A stretch of 51,437 nt of DNA from Mycobacterium sp. ST-F2 (GTDB taxonomy: Bacteria > Actinomycetota > Actinomycetes > Mycobacteriales > Mycobacteriaceae). The notes under the pieces are model-generated. The model was given only the letters and a program-made list of their open reading frames with translations, did no database searches and was not told the DNA's origin. A program made the translations under genes and the position numbers. Positions 9,128 through 18,052 of this stretch are shown here, piece by piece. Every line of letters begins with the position of its first letter. Position 1 is the stretch's first letter. The stretch covers positions 1-51,437 of the forward strand of contig NZ_JMHT01000041.1 of assembly GCF_001905655.1 (NCBI RefSeq), given 5' to 3'.

Positions 9128-11236
9128 ATGGACGTGACAATGCACATCGGGCGGGTGGGCGCACTTGCAGTTGCTCTCGGAATTGGCACGGCCATAGCGG
9201 GTACCTCCGGCACTGCCCTCGGCGCACCTGACGCCACGCCGCCTTCACAACAGCACACCGAACCGAAGTCCGCTTCTGCTCCCGTGGATTCGCCGACCAA
9301 CGGCAAGCGAGGGCATCGATCTAGCGCTGTTGTCAACGCGCCGAAGACACGCCCCGGCCAGACCACACCACTGCACCGGCCAACATCGACATCTACGGCG
9401 AACCCACCCGCGCCGTCGCGCGAAGTACACCCAGCATCTGCAGCGGGTACGCCGAAGACCCAGCCACTGACTCCAACAAAGCCCAAACAGCCGGCACCCA
9501 CGCCACGCACCGCCGCGACTGCGCCGATCATCGCACCATCTGACACGAAATCCGTAGTGGTCCAACTAGATTCAACCACTGTTGGCACGCCCCTCGCGCA
9601 GCTGCCGGCAACGGCAAGGATGCTAACCGTGCCCAGTCCGCAGTCCAACGGCACCAAACCATCGACGCCAGTCGAATCGTTCGGTTGGGCGATCGCCGCA
9701 TGGGTACGACGCAATTCCAACCAAACGCAGGCTACAGGCGCACAGGTGCCGAACTCGACGTCTGCCGCGACACCCGTCGCAACCACTGCACTGAAATCTG
9801 TGGCAGCTAGTCAGACCTCGCTCACGTCAACGACTGCTCCGGCCGCAGCGACTGCCAGCACAAACCCCCTCAGCGCCTTCCTCTCAGCCATCACCACCAT
9901 CTTTACGCCGCGCAGCAGTAAGCCCCTCACACTTGCCGCCGGCACCGCATCGGTAGGTAAGCCCAACACCACAACTGGAGCAGTCACCGGATCACTGAAC
10001 TTCAAGGGGACCAGCAGCACCGCGCCAACGTACTCGGTCACGACCCAACCGACATACGGCACTGTCACAGTGAACTCAAATGGCACGTTCACTTACACCC
10101 CAACCAAACTCGCGCGAGACACCTCTGCGGTGTCGGCGAACCAGACCACAGCCACCTTTACGGTCCTGGCCAGTAGCGGATCGTCCACAGCATCAGAAAC
10201 TGTGACCGTTCCGGTCCTGGCGACGACCATCAACGGCGACAGCACCGCTGTTCTACAGAACGTATTCAGCAACTTGGCTCCGAACTCCACGCTCACGATG
10301 GCCGCGAAAACCTTCTACCACTCGGGAGTTCTCCGGATCGAAGCTGCCGGGATCACCATCAACGGCAATGGCGCGACGCTGCAGGCCACCAACGATGCGA
10401 CGTCGGCGGTGGAGATTGTTGCTGACCACGTTTCTGTGAGCAACATGACATTCGGCGCCAACCAGACCGGCCCGCGTTACGGCGCCCTCGAGCAGCACAA
10501 GCTGGTGATCGGCGGCAACTACGACTCCGTAAGCAAGGTAACCATCAACGGCGCAGCCGGCGCAGGGGTGTTCGTCAACGGCGCGGGATGGTTCACTCTG
10601 TCCGGCGTGACCGTCAACAATTCCCGTGCCGACGGAATTCACATGACCAACGGGGCTCACGACGGCACCGTCACCGACGCAGTCACCAACAACACCGGCG
10701 ACGACGGAATTGCGATCGTGTCCTACATCCCCGACGGCAACATCTGCCGAAACATCACCATCAACAACCCGACTGTCAACGGGACGATCTGGGGCCGCGG
10801 CGTGAGTGTGGTTGGCGGACAGAATATTACGTACAACAACATAAAAGTATCGAAGACGAACGCAGCCGGCATCTATATTGCCGCCGAGCCGAGCTACAAC
10901 ACCATGGGCGTGAATGGGGTGATCGTGAACGGCGGCACCGTGACCGGAGCAAACTACAACGCAAGCGTTGTCCACGGGGCAATCCTGGTCTACTCCGGAA
11001 ATACCGGTCAACCAGTCACCAACGTGACCATCGAGAATTTGTCCGTGTCGGGAACTGCCAGTACCGCACAGCGCCAGCTCGGCCTGATTCTGGATAGCGG
11101 CGCGACGGCGAGCGCAATCAACTTCAAAAACCTCACCTTCGCCAAGTCATCGCTGTCGACCTTCTACACCAACGCCCCCAAGATCGACTACACATCGAGC
11201 AACATTTTGGTCGGCGGAACGCTGATCCAGATCTGA
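9128..11236 (+). CDS. Large secreted surface protein: Pro/Thr-rich stalk, cadherin-like domain, GH28-like beta-helix
   Basis: This 702-aa exported protein starts with a signal peptide (about residues 1-33, hydrophobic core VGALAVALGIGTAIAG). Next come a low-complexity Pro/Thr/Ser/Ala region (about 34-262) that should form an extended stalk, one VCBS/cadherin-like Ig domain (about 263-365, with TYSV, YGTVTVNSNGTFTYTP and TATFTV strands), and a right-handed parallel beta-helix (about 366-702). The helix carries RADG (D502), TGDDG (D525 and D526) and WGRG (R557), the same GH28-like set as its divergent paralogue, again with Arg for the catalytic His. ATG at 9128 has AAGAGG upstream; a TTG at 9068 is open but implausible. 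No sorting motif or C-terminal anchor is visible. Confidence 0.78.
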   Translation: MDVTMHIGRVGALAVALGIGTAIAGTSGTALGAPDATPPSQQHTEPKSASAPVDSPTNGKRGHRSSAVVNAPKTRPGQTTPLHRPTSTSTANPPAPSREVHPASAAGTPKTQPLTPTKPKQPAPTPRTAATAPIIAPSDTKSVVVQLDSTTVGTPLAQLPATARMLTVPSPQSNGTKPSTPVESFGWAIAAWVRRNSNQTQATGAQVPNSTSAATPVATTALKSVAASQTSLTSTTAPAAATASTNPLSAFLSAITTIFTPRSSKPLTLAAGTASVGKPNTTTGAVTGSLNFKGTSSTAPTYSVTTQPTYGTVTVNSNGTFTYTPTKLARDTSAVSANQTTATFTVLASSGSSTASETVTVPVLATTINGDSTAVLQNVFSNLAPNSTLTMAAKTFYHSGVLRIEAAGITINGNGATLQATNDATSAVEIVADHVSVSNMTFGANQTGPRYGALEQHKLVIGGNYDSVSKVTINGAAGAGVFVNGAGWFTLSGVTVNNSRADGIHMTNGAHDGTVTDAVTNNTGDDGIAIVSYIPDGNICRNITINNPTVNGTIWGRGVSVVGGQNITYNNIKVSKTNAAGIYIAAEPSYNTMGVNGVIVNGGTVTGANYNASVVHGAILVYSGNTGQPVTNVTIENLSVSGTASTAQRQLGLILDSGATASAINFKNLTFAKSSLSTFYTNAPKIDYTSSNILVGGTLIQI

Positions 11237-11594
11237 CCGAACCTCGGCGAGCCGGCTCGCTCGATGCACGCAACCTAGATCATCCCGCCCGATGTACGGG
11301 CAAAACTCCGAGAGTCAATGTTCGCTAGAATCGGCGGCTCCTACACAATCAGCGATCGTTGAACACCACTTCGCCATCGTCGGAACGGTTACTTCGCGGG
11401 CGAACCAACATCACGACGATGTCTGAGCTAACCGATTTCACGCTCGTAAGCAGGTATGTTTCGCGCATCGTCGACGTTTCAACGTCGTCTACGCCACTTG
11501 GCGCCGAACTGGACCGCATCAAGCAAACCGACTACGGTATGGGGCACGCAGCAATCGCTGCTTTCTTTGCTAGATGTGATGATGCGGAGGCGCT
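11237..11594. other. Gene-free region upstream of the GT4 pair
   Basis: I see no supported gene in these 358 bases. Just past the beta-helix stop is a loopless palindrome GCGAGCCGGCTCGC, a weak terminator candidate. A TTTGCTA word (11566-11572) lies just upstream of the next gene. An open frame beginning near 11359 continues into the GT4 gene in another phase and has no ribosome binding site, so I treat it as chance. Confidence 0.45.
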
Positions 11595-12689
11595 GTGCCA
11601 GCACCCAACTCGGAGTTGGGGATCGTCGCCGCCCAACAACCGACGATCATCCATGTCGCCGAATCATTCGCCAGTGGCACCGCGTCGGCGATCGGCGACT
11701 TCGTCCGCAATTACCCCGAGGCCGAACATCACCTCGTCTACTCCATCCGTGACGAGGCCAGATTAAATGTCGACGAACTCAGCTATTTCGCGACCAGGAC
11801 GGAGATGCCCCCGGGGCTGCTGAACCGGATCCGGTTCCTTCGCCGCTTCTTGCGGAGCTCGCGAGGTGACTTCATCGTGCACGCGCACTCAAGTATGGCC
11901 GGCGCCTATGTGCGCCTCGCCGCCCGCCGGTCAGCCACGCGCCCTCTCGTGTACACGCCGCATTGCTACTCTTTCGAACGCCTTGACGTGGCCTGGCCCC
12001 TGCGTCAGTGCTTTCGCGCCCTCGAATGGCTGCTGTCGTTCAATACCACGGCCTACGCGGCCTGCTCGCCTCGTGAAGCCGAACTGTCGCGATGGCCATT
12101 GTGGTCGCCGCGTGTCGTGAGCGTGCCCAACGTCAACCCGCCGGGTCTGCCGCCGGCCGGACCGTCGTCCGAGGCATCGGCCTTGCGCATCGTCGGCAAC
12201 GGGCGCCTGGGTCCGCAGAAGGATCCTCGATTTTTCGCCGACGCGATCCGGGCTGCAGTCCGGGTACACCCACAGCTGAAAGCCGTGTGGATCGGCGGCG
12301 GCACCACGGAGGACATCCAGATGCTCACCGAACACGGCGTTGAGGTCACCGGCTGGCTACCACGGGAGCAAGCTCTCAAGGTGATGTCAGAGTGCGATGT
12401 GTACCTGCACACCGCGTTGTGGGAAGGATTTCCGATCTCGATTATGGAAGCGGCCGGCATCGGGCTGCCGGTCATTGCGCGCAGACGTCCCTATCTCACT
12501 GGCGTCGAACTACCGATCACCATCGACCGCCCGGAGGAACTCGCCACCGCGTTGACGGGCCTCCTCAAGACCGGCGCACTCGAAACCCTGCGTCTGGAAA
12601 CCGCGTCCGCCCTGGCCCGCAACTGCGATACCGAACAGAGCGCAGCATTGCGCACTCTCTATACATCGTTGGGAGCACCGCGCTCATGA
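11595..12689 (+). CDS. GT4 family glycosyltransferase
   Basis: A 364-aa GT-B retaining glycosyltransferase. The N-terminal half has a Rossmann-like acceptor domain (VAESFASGTASAIGDFV, then HAHSSMAGAYVRLAARR). The C-terminal half has the nucleotide-sugar domain with GRLGPQKDPRFF (about residue 200) and the E-x7-E region in WEGFPISIMEAA (about 280). It would add a sugar to the lipid-linked repeat unit at the inner membrane. GTG at 11595 is preceded by GGAGG with a 4-base gap. Its TGA overlaps the ATG of the next glycosyltransferase (ATGA), so the two are translationally coupled. Donor sugar unknown. Confidence 0.85.
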   Translation: MPAPNSELGIVAAQQPTIIHVAESFASGTASAIGDFVRNYPEAEHHLVYSIRDEARLNVDELSYFATRTEMPPGLLNRIRFLRRFLRSSRGDFIVHAHSSMAGAYVRLAARRSATRPLVYTPHCYSFERLDVAWPLRQCFRALEWLLSFNTTAYAACSPREAELSRWPLWSPRVVSVPNVNPPGLPPAGPSSEASALRIVGNGRLGPQKDPRFFADAIRAAVRVHPQLKAVWIGGGTTEDIQMLTEHGVEVTGWLPREQALKVMSECDVYLHTALWEGFPISIMEAAGIGLPVIARRRPYLTGVELPITIDRPEELATALTGLLKTGALETLRLETASALARNCDTEQSAALRTLYTSLGAPRS

Positions 12690-13720
12690 CACGTATGCAT
12701 GTGAACGGAAAATGGTTGGCGCAGAAGCTCACCGGCACTCAGCGCTACGCCACCGAAATTGTTCGGGCAATCGTGGTCGGCGATACCACCGATCTCGTGC
12801 TCCACGTACCCGCGGATGCCGAGGTGCCGGCATGGCTTCATACGCCCCGCGTGGAAGTGCGTCGGTCGCGCGCCACGGGCGTCTTGTTCGAGCAGCTGTA
12901 TCTGCCCCTGGCGACGTTCGGGAAGCTGTTGCTCAATTTCGCCGGACCGGCGCCCCTCCTCAAGAGACGTCAGGTCGTGACGATGCACGACGCCACACCG
13001 TTCCGTTTTCCGCAGACATTCCGCAAAGCGTTCGTTCTGTTCTATCTGGTCTCGTACTACGGGCTCGGTCGGTGGGCCCGTCACCTGGTCACAGTCTCCC
13101 GCTTCAGCGCAAACGAATTGAATGAAGTGTTAGGAATCAGGACCGAGAAATTCGTCGTCGCCGGTTGCGCCGCGGACGCCCTCACGGCAGTCGAACCGCA
13201 GCGGCCAGAATTGGCGCCGCAAGGGCCGTTCTACCTTGCGGTGGGAACACTCGCCGTCCACAAGAACCTGCCCAGGCCCGTCCAGGCGGTGATCGAGTCT
13301 GGCCGGACAGTCGTCATCGTCGGCGCATCGGCCGGCGGCCAGGTCTTCAGCAAGGCGTCCGAGCTGTCGTCGAAAGCCGTTGTCGCCGGTCGACTTTCCG
13401 ATGCCGAACTGGCCTGGCTGTACCGCAACGCGCAGGGCTTGATCTTTCCGTCCGAGTACGAAGGATTCGGTATCCCGCCTTTGGAAGCCCAGACGCTCGG
13501 TTGCCCTGTGGTGTCGTCGAATGCGGCCTCGCTCCCCGAGGTCGCCGGTGATGCCGCGCTCTACTTCTCTCCCGATGACACGTCCGCAATGCTCGCCCAA
13601 CTCGAACGGTTGGAGACGGAACAAGGACTGGCCGACTCGATGAGGCAACGCGGTCTTGCGAACGCCGAGCGCTTTTCTTGGCATGATTCCGCGCATCGGA
13701 TTCTCGAAAGTCTGCGCTGA
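12686..13720 (+). CDS. GT4 family glycosyltransferase (mannosyltransferase-like)
   Basis: A 344-aa GT-B glycosyltransferase of the mannosyl/rhamnosyl type. The N-terminus has the 'GTQRYATEI' start typical of this subfamily, the middle has MHDATPFRFP and VTVSRFSANEL, and the donor domain has VGTLAVHKNLPR (about 193-204) and SEYEGFGIPPLEAQTLGCPVVSS with the E-x7-E pair. The ATG at 12686 overlaps the stop of the preceding glycosyltransferase in an ATGA, so its start is firmly fixed. With the GT2 at the left edge it gives at least three transferases, implying a repeat unit of several sugars. No signal or membrane segment is seen. Confidence 0.85.
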   Translation: MTRMHVNGKWLAQKLTGTQRYATEIVRAIVVGDTTDLVLHVPADAEVPAWLHTPRVEVRRSRATGVLFEQLYLPLATFGKLLLNFAGPAPLLKRRQVVTMHDATPFRFPQTFRKAFVLFYLVSYYGLGRWARHLVTVSRFSANELNEVLGIRTEKFVVAGCAADALTAVEPQRPELAPQGPFYLAVGTLAVHKNLPRPVQAVIESGRTVVIVGASAGGQVFSKASELSSKAVVAGRLSDAELAWLYRNAQGLIFPSEYEGFGIPPLEAQTLGCPVVSSNAASLPEVAGDAALYFSPDDTSAMLAQLERLETEQGLADSMRQRGLANAERFSWHDSAHRILESLR

Positions 13721-13845
13721 ACCCGACCAGGTTTTGCCAGCAAGCTGGTCACAGATTCATGTCACCGACTGTCAAACAGCGGCCGGGTGCCCAACCCCGC
13801 TGATAACGTATGAGGTATCGGTACGTGAACACTTGGGGATTCCAA

Positions 13846-14448
13846 ATGATTGAAGTGCCCACTCGAGAGCGACTGGTCACCGAAGCCATGCGCCTGTTCT
13901 GCGAACAGGGCTACCGCGCGACCAGCGTCGCACAGATCGAAGCCGCAGCCGGTCTCGCGCCCGGATCGGGTGCCCTGTACCACCACTTCAAGTCCAAAGA
14001 AGCGCTGCTCGACGCCGGCATCGACCGGCAACTGGATCGGCGTCGCAGCATGCGCGACATCCGGATGCTGTTCCGCGGGGTCGGAGACCTCCGTACCGAC
14101 CTCACGCTGCTGGGCCGCTACCTGACCGCGGTCATCGACGAGGAGCAGCAGTTCCTCACCATCGCCGCCAACACGCCCGGTAACCAATCGGTCCGCCTGA
14201 CCGCGGCATACGGTGCGCTGCTGCACGGCCTGCATGCCGACCTCTCCGAACTGACCGCCAATTGGGGTCCCGACATCCCCGCCGACGATGTCGAATCCAT
14301 CGCCGTCGTCGGCGTCAACGCACTGCTGGGCAACCGGGTCAGCATTCTGCTCGACGGCCGCGAGCAGTCGATCTCAGATGACAGATTCCTCGCGGAATGG
14401 ACAACCATGCTCACCTGCCGGATCGAAAAGGCCATCGCGGATTCGTAA
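13846..14448 (+). CDS. TetR/AcrR family transcriptional regulator
   Basis: A 200-aa regulator with an N-terminal helix-turn-helix (about residues 8-52: LVTEAMRLFCEQGYRATSVAQIEAAAGLAPGSGALYHHF split over the three DNA-binding helices) and a TetR-type ligand-binding C-terminal half. ATG at 13846 is used because GGGGATT precedes it; an ATG at 13810 is also open. It stands between the glycosyltransferase pair and the convergent diguanylate cyclase gene, 125 bases after the glycosyltransferase stop, so it may control its own unit. Ligand and targets cannot be read from sequence. Confidence 0.85.
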   Translation: MIEVPTRERLVTEAMRLFCEQGYRATSVAQIEAAAGLAPGSGALYHHFKSKEALLDAGIDRQLDRRRSMRDIRMLFRGVGDLRTDLTLLGRYLTAVIDEEQQFLTIAANTPGNQSVRLTAAYGALLHGLHADLSELTANWGPDIPADDVESIAVVGVNALLGNRVSILLDGREQSISDDRFLAEWTTMLTCRIEKAIADS

Positions 14449-14463
14449 CCGGTGCCGGTGTGT

Positions 14464-15600
14464 TCAACGGCGCTCAATCGCATTGCCACCACTCCGCTTT
14501 GCGCAGAACATCGCCTGGTCGGCGCGTGCGATCAGATCAGTCAACAACAGCTCGCAATCGGCGAGCGAAGACGAGAAGTGCGCACGCGGCACACCGGTGA
14601 CACCGACACTGGCCGAGATTGCCGGATGGTCGTCCCGCAGCGCGATCGCCTCGCGAATACGTTCGGAAGTCGTGTCGTCGTGCAGCTGCTCGGTGAGATC
14701 GACGACGACGAACTCTTCCCCACCCACCCGCGCGACGAGCGCCCCATCGGGTACCACCGCGGTGATGGTGCGGGCGCAGTGGATCAGGACCTTGTCACCG
14801 GTCGAGTGGCCGTATGCGTCGTTCAACTCTTTGAATCGGTCGAGATCGATGAGCATGACCGTCACGTACGGCCCGGCAAACGGCTTGTCGCCCAGTAGGT
14901 TCGCGAAATGGAGCAGCAATCCACGTCGGTTGAGCACGCCGGTCAGCGGATCGGTGACAGATGCGTGGGCATCGCCGCGCAACGCCCAGATGCCCAACTG
15001 AATCCCCAGTGGCACGGTGAGCAGGGGCAAAGTCGCGGCCAGAATCGCAACGGCGACCGCCGTGCTACCACCGCTGTTGACGTACAGCTGCTCGCCGACG
15101 AGGGCGACGGTCGAGATGGCCGTCCAGACCATGTGAACGGCAAGTGCTTTCGGACCGTCGAAGAACATCAGATAGGTGGACAACCAAGCGAAACAGGTCA
15201 GTCCGAACAACTGGGTCGCCCAGCCCGGCCCCAGAGCCATCAACGCTGCGGCCCCGATGTCGACGGAGGCCACGAACACCAATGAAGTCCGCCGGGTCGG
15301 CCACGGTCGCGACCACCACATGAGCGACCAGTACGTCATCAGCGCGGCGAAGGCCACCACGACGCCGGCCGCCCGCATCGTGTCCGCCCCGCCCAGGGAA
15401 ACCAGAGCTGCCGCGATACCGGCAGCCAGCCCCACTGCCAGGCCGATCATCGCCCGGATTGCATCGGCCAACGACCGCCGGGCGTAGTTCTGCACCTGCG
15501 CCTCGTAATCGACCGGTTCGCGCCACCACCGCGCCACCAATCGGCTCACCGACTGCACACTGGACCGCATCGCGCGCATACCAGCCGAGCTTCGAGACAC
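14464..15600 (-). CDS. Membrane-bound GGDEF diguanylate cyclase
   Basis: A 378-aa protein with about six hydrophobic segments (roughly residues 45-200) followed by a GGDEF domain (about 215-375). The active-site signature is RVGGEEF (GGEEF at 293-297), and the metal and substrate residues (LIDLDRFKELND) are present, so it should make c-di-GMP from two GTP. The RxxD product-inhibition site expected five residues before GGEEF is missing (the stretch reads VPDGALVAR), so feedback inhibition may be absent. The start is GTG with GAGG upstream. It converges with the TetR gene and lies downstream of the GGDEF-EAL gene on the same strand. Confidence 0.9.
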   Translation of the reverse strand: MSRSSAGMRAMRSSVQSVSRLVARWWREPVDYEAQVQNYARRSLADAIRAMIGLAVGLAAGIAAALVSLGGADTMRAAGVVVAFAALMTYWSLMWWSRPWPTRRTSLVFVASVDIGAAALMALGPGWATQLFGLTCFAWLSTYLMFFDGPKALAVHMVWTAISTVALVGEQLYVNSGGSTAVAVAILAATLPLLTVPLGIQLGIWALRGDAHASVTDPLTGVLNRRGLLLHFANLLGDKPFAGPYVTVMLIDLDRFKELNDAYGHSTGDKVLIHCARTITAVVPDGALVARVGGEEFVVVDLTEQLHDDTTSERIREAIALRDDHPAISASVGVTGVPRAHFSSSLADCELLLTDLIARADQAMFCAKRSGGNAIERR

Positions 15601-15772
15601 CTCGCCGTCACCTCACAGGCACCTGGTAAAAGTGTCCACATATTAGCGCCAAAGTAAATACTTGGCAAACCAAAGTGGATGCTGAGGATACCGGCGCACT
15701 GCCTCCTGACCAGCAGTTGTCACCCCAAGAGGCCACAGCAGTGGCGAAAGTCGCTGGGTGTGTTGCGGTGAT

Positions 15773-18052
15773 TCAAGCCAGGATCGGACCGCACCGAAAA
15801 GTCCGCGACAGGGTTTCCAACGGGGCGGGTCTGCCGAAGTGGTAGCCTTGGGCGAGGGAACACCCGACGTTGCGAATGCGCTCGGCCTGATCGGCCGATT
15901 CGATACCTTCGGCCACGATCCCGAACCCCGCGGCCAGACACAGCCTCATCACCGAGTGATAGAGCACCTCGGTCTCGTCGGGGTTGAACCAGTTGGTCAA
16001 CGACCGGTCCAGCTTGATCAGGTCGACCGGCAGCGCCTGGAGGTACATCAACGAGTTGTAGCCCGTTCCGAAATCGTCGAGGGCGATACGGACGCCGAGC
16101 GACTGCAGGCGCCGGATCGCACCTGCGGCGTCAGACAAGTTGGCGATGGGTATCGTCTCGGTGATTTCCAGGATGAGCTGGCGCCCGGCTACGCCATATC
16201 GGGCGATCGTGTCGGCGACGGCCGCTTCGAAAACCGGATCCACCAGGCGCGCGGGGCCGACGTTGACGTGTACCGGATACCGGAATCCGGCCTCGCTGAC
16301 CTCGCGACAGGCGAAATCCAACACCATCATGTCGAAAACCGCACCGAGGCCCGCGGTCTCGACCGCGGGCACGAAAACGCTTGGCGCCACCGCCTTCCCG
16401 CTCGGCGTCGTCCATCTCGAGAGCGCCTCGACGGCAACGATCGACCCGTCCAACCGGGTTATCGGCTGATAGCGCAAGCTGAACCGTTCCGGCACTCCCC
16501 CTGCCGATCCGCGCAACGCAGCCGCGAAGTCCTCCTCGTCGACGGGCGGCGGCTCGTACAGGACCGTCGTGTTCTTGCCCATTCGCTTGCCCTGGTACAT
16601 CGAATGATCGGCACGCCGCATCAGTTCGTCCGCCGAGAGCAACGATTCCTCGAAGTCCGCGACCACCACGCCCATGCTGACGTGCACCGTGATCGACGAT
16701 GTCGCCACGACAAAGGGCGTGCGAAGGGCGGCGCTGATGCGCGCGGTGACCGCCGCGGCAGGTGCGGCATTGCCGGCGATCAGGATCGCGAACTCATCAC
16801 CACCGAAGCGGGCGACGGTGTCGTCGCGCCGCACACAGCCGGCCAACCGCTGTCCGAGGGACAGCAGCACACCGTCGCCGACGGTGTGGCCGAACCTGTC
16901 GTTCACCTCCTTGAGGTCATCGACATCGAGAAATATGACGGTGACTGGCCTGCGATCCGCGATCGCCGCTTCCAGCCGATCGGTGAACAGGCGCCGATTG
17001 GCCAACCCCGTCAGGGTGTCGTGGTTGGCCTGATACTCGAGCTGCCGCTGACCGTCATACACCCTGCGGATCAGATGGCGATTGTCGATGAGGACGGCCA
17101 GCTGTTTCGCGACCACCATCAGCACGACCGACATCGCCAGCCACGCCTCGAGTTGTTCGAGCCGGCCGTTGGCCACCAGTTGGCACACCACGAGGACACC
17201 GACTGCGATCAGGCAGGTGAACGGCAGCGCCAGCTGCGAAACGCGGTATCCGCCGAGGTTCGCGTGATGCTCCCGCTTGCCGACCGTGGCGGTGCCTAGC
17301 ATCGCAAACCCGATGAACAGCGGGCCCACCACGAATCCGGCGTCGGCCCAGGGCTTCATGCTCGCGGCACCGACGCTGAACAGGTACGCGTAGATGCTGT
17401 CCGAGAAGGCCAACGCGACGATGCCCACCGTCAGGAGCCCGAAGCTGCGGCGATCCGCCGGATCCAGCTTCTTGAAGACCAGCAACAGAAGCGCGACCAC
17501 GACCATCAGGAAATCGGTGACCGGGTACATGATCGCCACCCAGTCGCCCACGTCGTCAGGACGGGAACGAACCGCTTCGCTCAGTACGGCTGTCCACGCC
17601 AGGGTGAACAGGGAGGTGGTGATGATCAGACCATCGAGGGTGAGGCCCAGCGCGAACAGCACGCGTCTATCGCGTTCCAGGTGACGGCCTGAGCTGCCCG
17701 CCCCCTTGGCCGCGACGAACAGCGCGGGGAGGACGAAAACAGGCAGACTCAGGTACCCCACGTCTGCCCACGAAGGCGAGGTCAGGGCACCGTCATGCAC
17801 CCATTGATTCCAGCCCCATATGACTTGCCCAGCCGACCAGCCGACCATCCCGCAGGCGACCGCAAGGCGCCAGGAGCGCTGCCGGCCCCTGCGCCGCCGG
17901 GCCCCGATACATCCGCAGATCACCGCGGTGATGCCGGCGAGCAACTGCATGAGGTTGTCGAGCACGCCCGTCAGTGCCTGGCCGGCGAAACCCGCCCCGT
18001 TGACGACGACGAGTGCGAGGGCAACCGCGACCGCCGCCGCCTGCCTGCGCAT
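15773..18052 (-). CDS. Membrane-bound GGDEF-EAL c-di-GMP enzyme
   Basis: A 759-aa protein with about nine or ten membrane segments (residues 1-300), then GGDEF (about 330-490) and EAL (about 510-755) domains. The cyclase signature is intact (RFGGDEF, GGDEF at 417-421) and is preceded by an RxxD inhibitory site (RRDD). The phosphodiesterase residues are also intact: EAL at 542-544, the Asn of HVNVGPARL, EITET, DDFGTGYNS, the Lys of LIKLD, AEGIES and QGYHFGRP. It should therefore make and degrade c-di-GMP, as the single bifunctional enzyme of M. smegmatis does. ATG at 18052 has a strong GGGTGAGG ribosome binding site; the frame is open to 18121. About 170 bases separate it from the downstream cyclase gene. 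Confidence 0.9.
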   Translation of the reverse strand: MRRQAAAVAVALALVVVNGAGFAGQALTGVLDNLMQLLAGITAVICGCIGARRRRGRQRSWRLAVACGMVGWSAGQVIWGWNQWVHDGALTSPSWADVGYLSLPVFVLPALFVAAKGAGSSGRHLERDRRVLFALGLTLDGLIITTSLFTLAWTAVLSEAVRSRPDDVGDWVAIMYPVTDFLMVVVALLLLVFKKLDPADRRSFGLLTVGIVALAFSDSIYAYLFSVGAASMKPWADAGFVVGPLFIGFAMLGTATVGKREHHANLGGYRVSQLALPFTCLIAVGVLVVCQLVANGRLEQLEAWLAMSVVLMVVAKQLAVLIDNRHLIRRVYDGQRQLEYQANHDTLTGLANRRLFTDRLEAAIADRRPVTVIFLDVDDLKEVNDRFGHTVGDGVLLSLGQRLAGCVRRDDTVARFGGDEFAILIAGNAAPAAAVTARISAALRTPFVVATSSITVHVSMGVVVADFEESLLSADELMRRADHSMYQGKRMGKNTTVLYEPPPVDEEDFAAALRGSAGGVPERFSLRYQPITRLDGSIVAVEALSRWTTPSGKAVAPSVFVPAVETAGLGAVFDMMVLDFACREVSEAGFRYPVHVNVGPARLVDPVFEAAVADTIARYGVAGRQLILEITETIPIANLSDAAGAIRRLQSLGVRIALDDFGTGYNSLMYLQALPVDLIKLDRSLTNWFNPDETEVLYHSVMRLCLAAGFGIVAEGIESADQAERIRNVGCSLAQGYHFGRPAPLETLSRTFRCGPILA

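Noticed and set aside
8650..9786. A 378-codon leftward frame opposite the large beta-helix gene
   Set aside because: It is antisense to the signal peptide and Pro/Thr-rich stalk, whose GC-biased codons keep the opposite frame open; the Gly/Val/Cys-rich product is not protein-like.
11359..11766. A 135-codon frame upstream of the first GT4 gene
   Set aside because: It overlaps the glycosyltransferase start in another phase, lacks a ribosome binding site and has no recognisable domain.
15758..17299. A 513-codon rightward frame opposite the GGDEF-EAL gene
   Set aside because: It is an Arg/His/Gln/Asp-rich shadow of the c-di-GMP enzyme, with no start signal.
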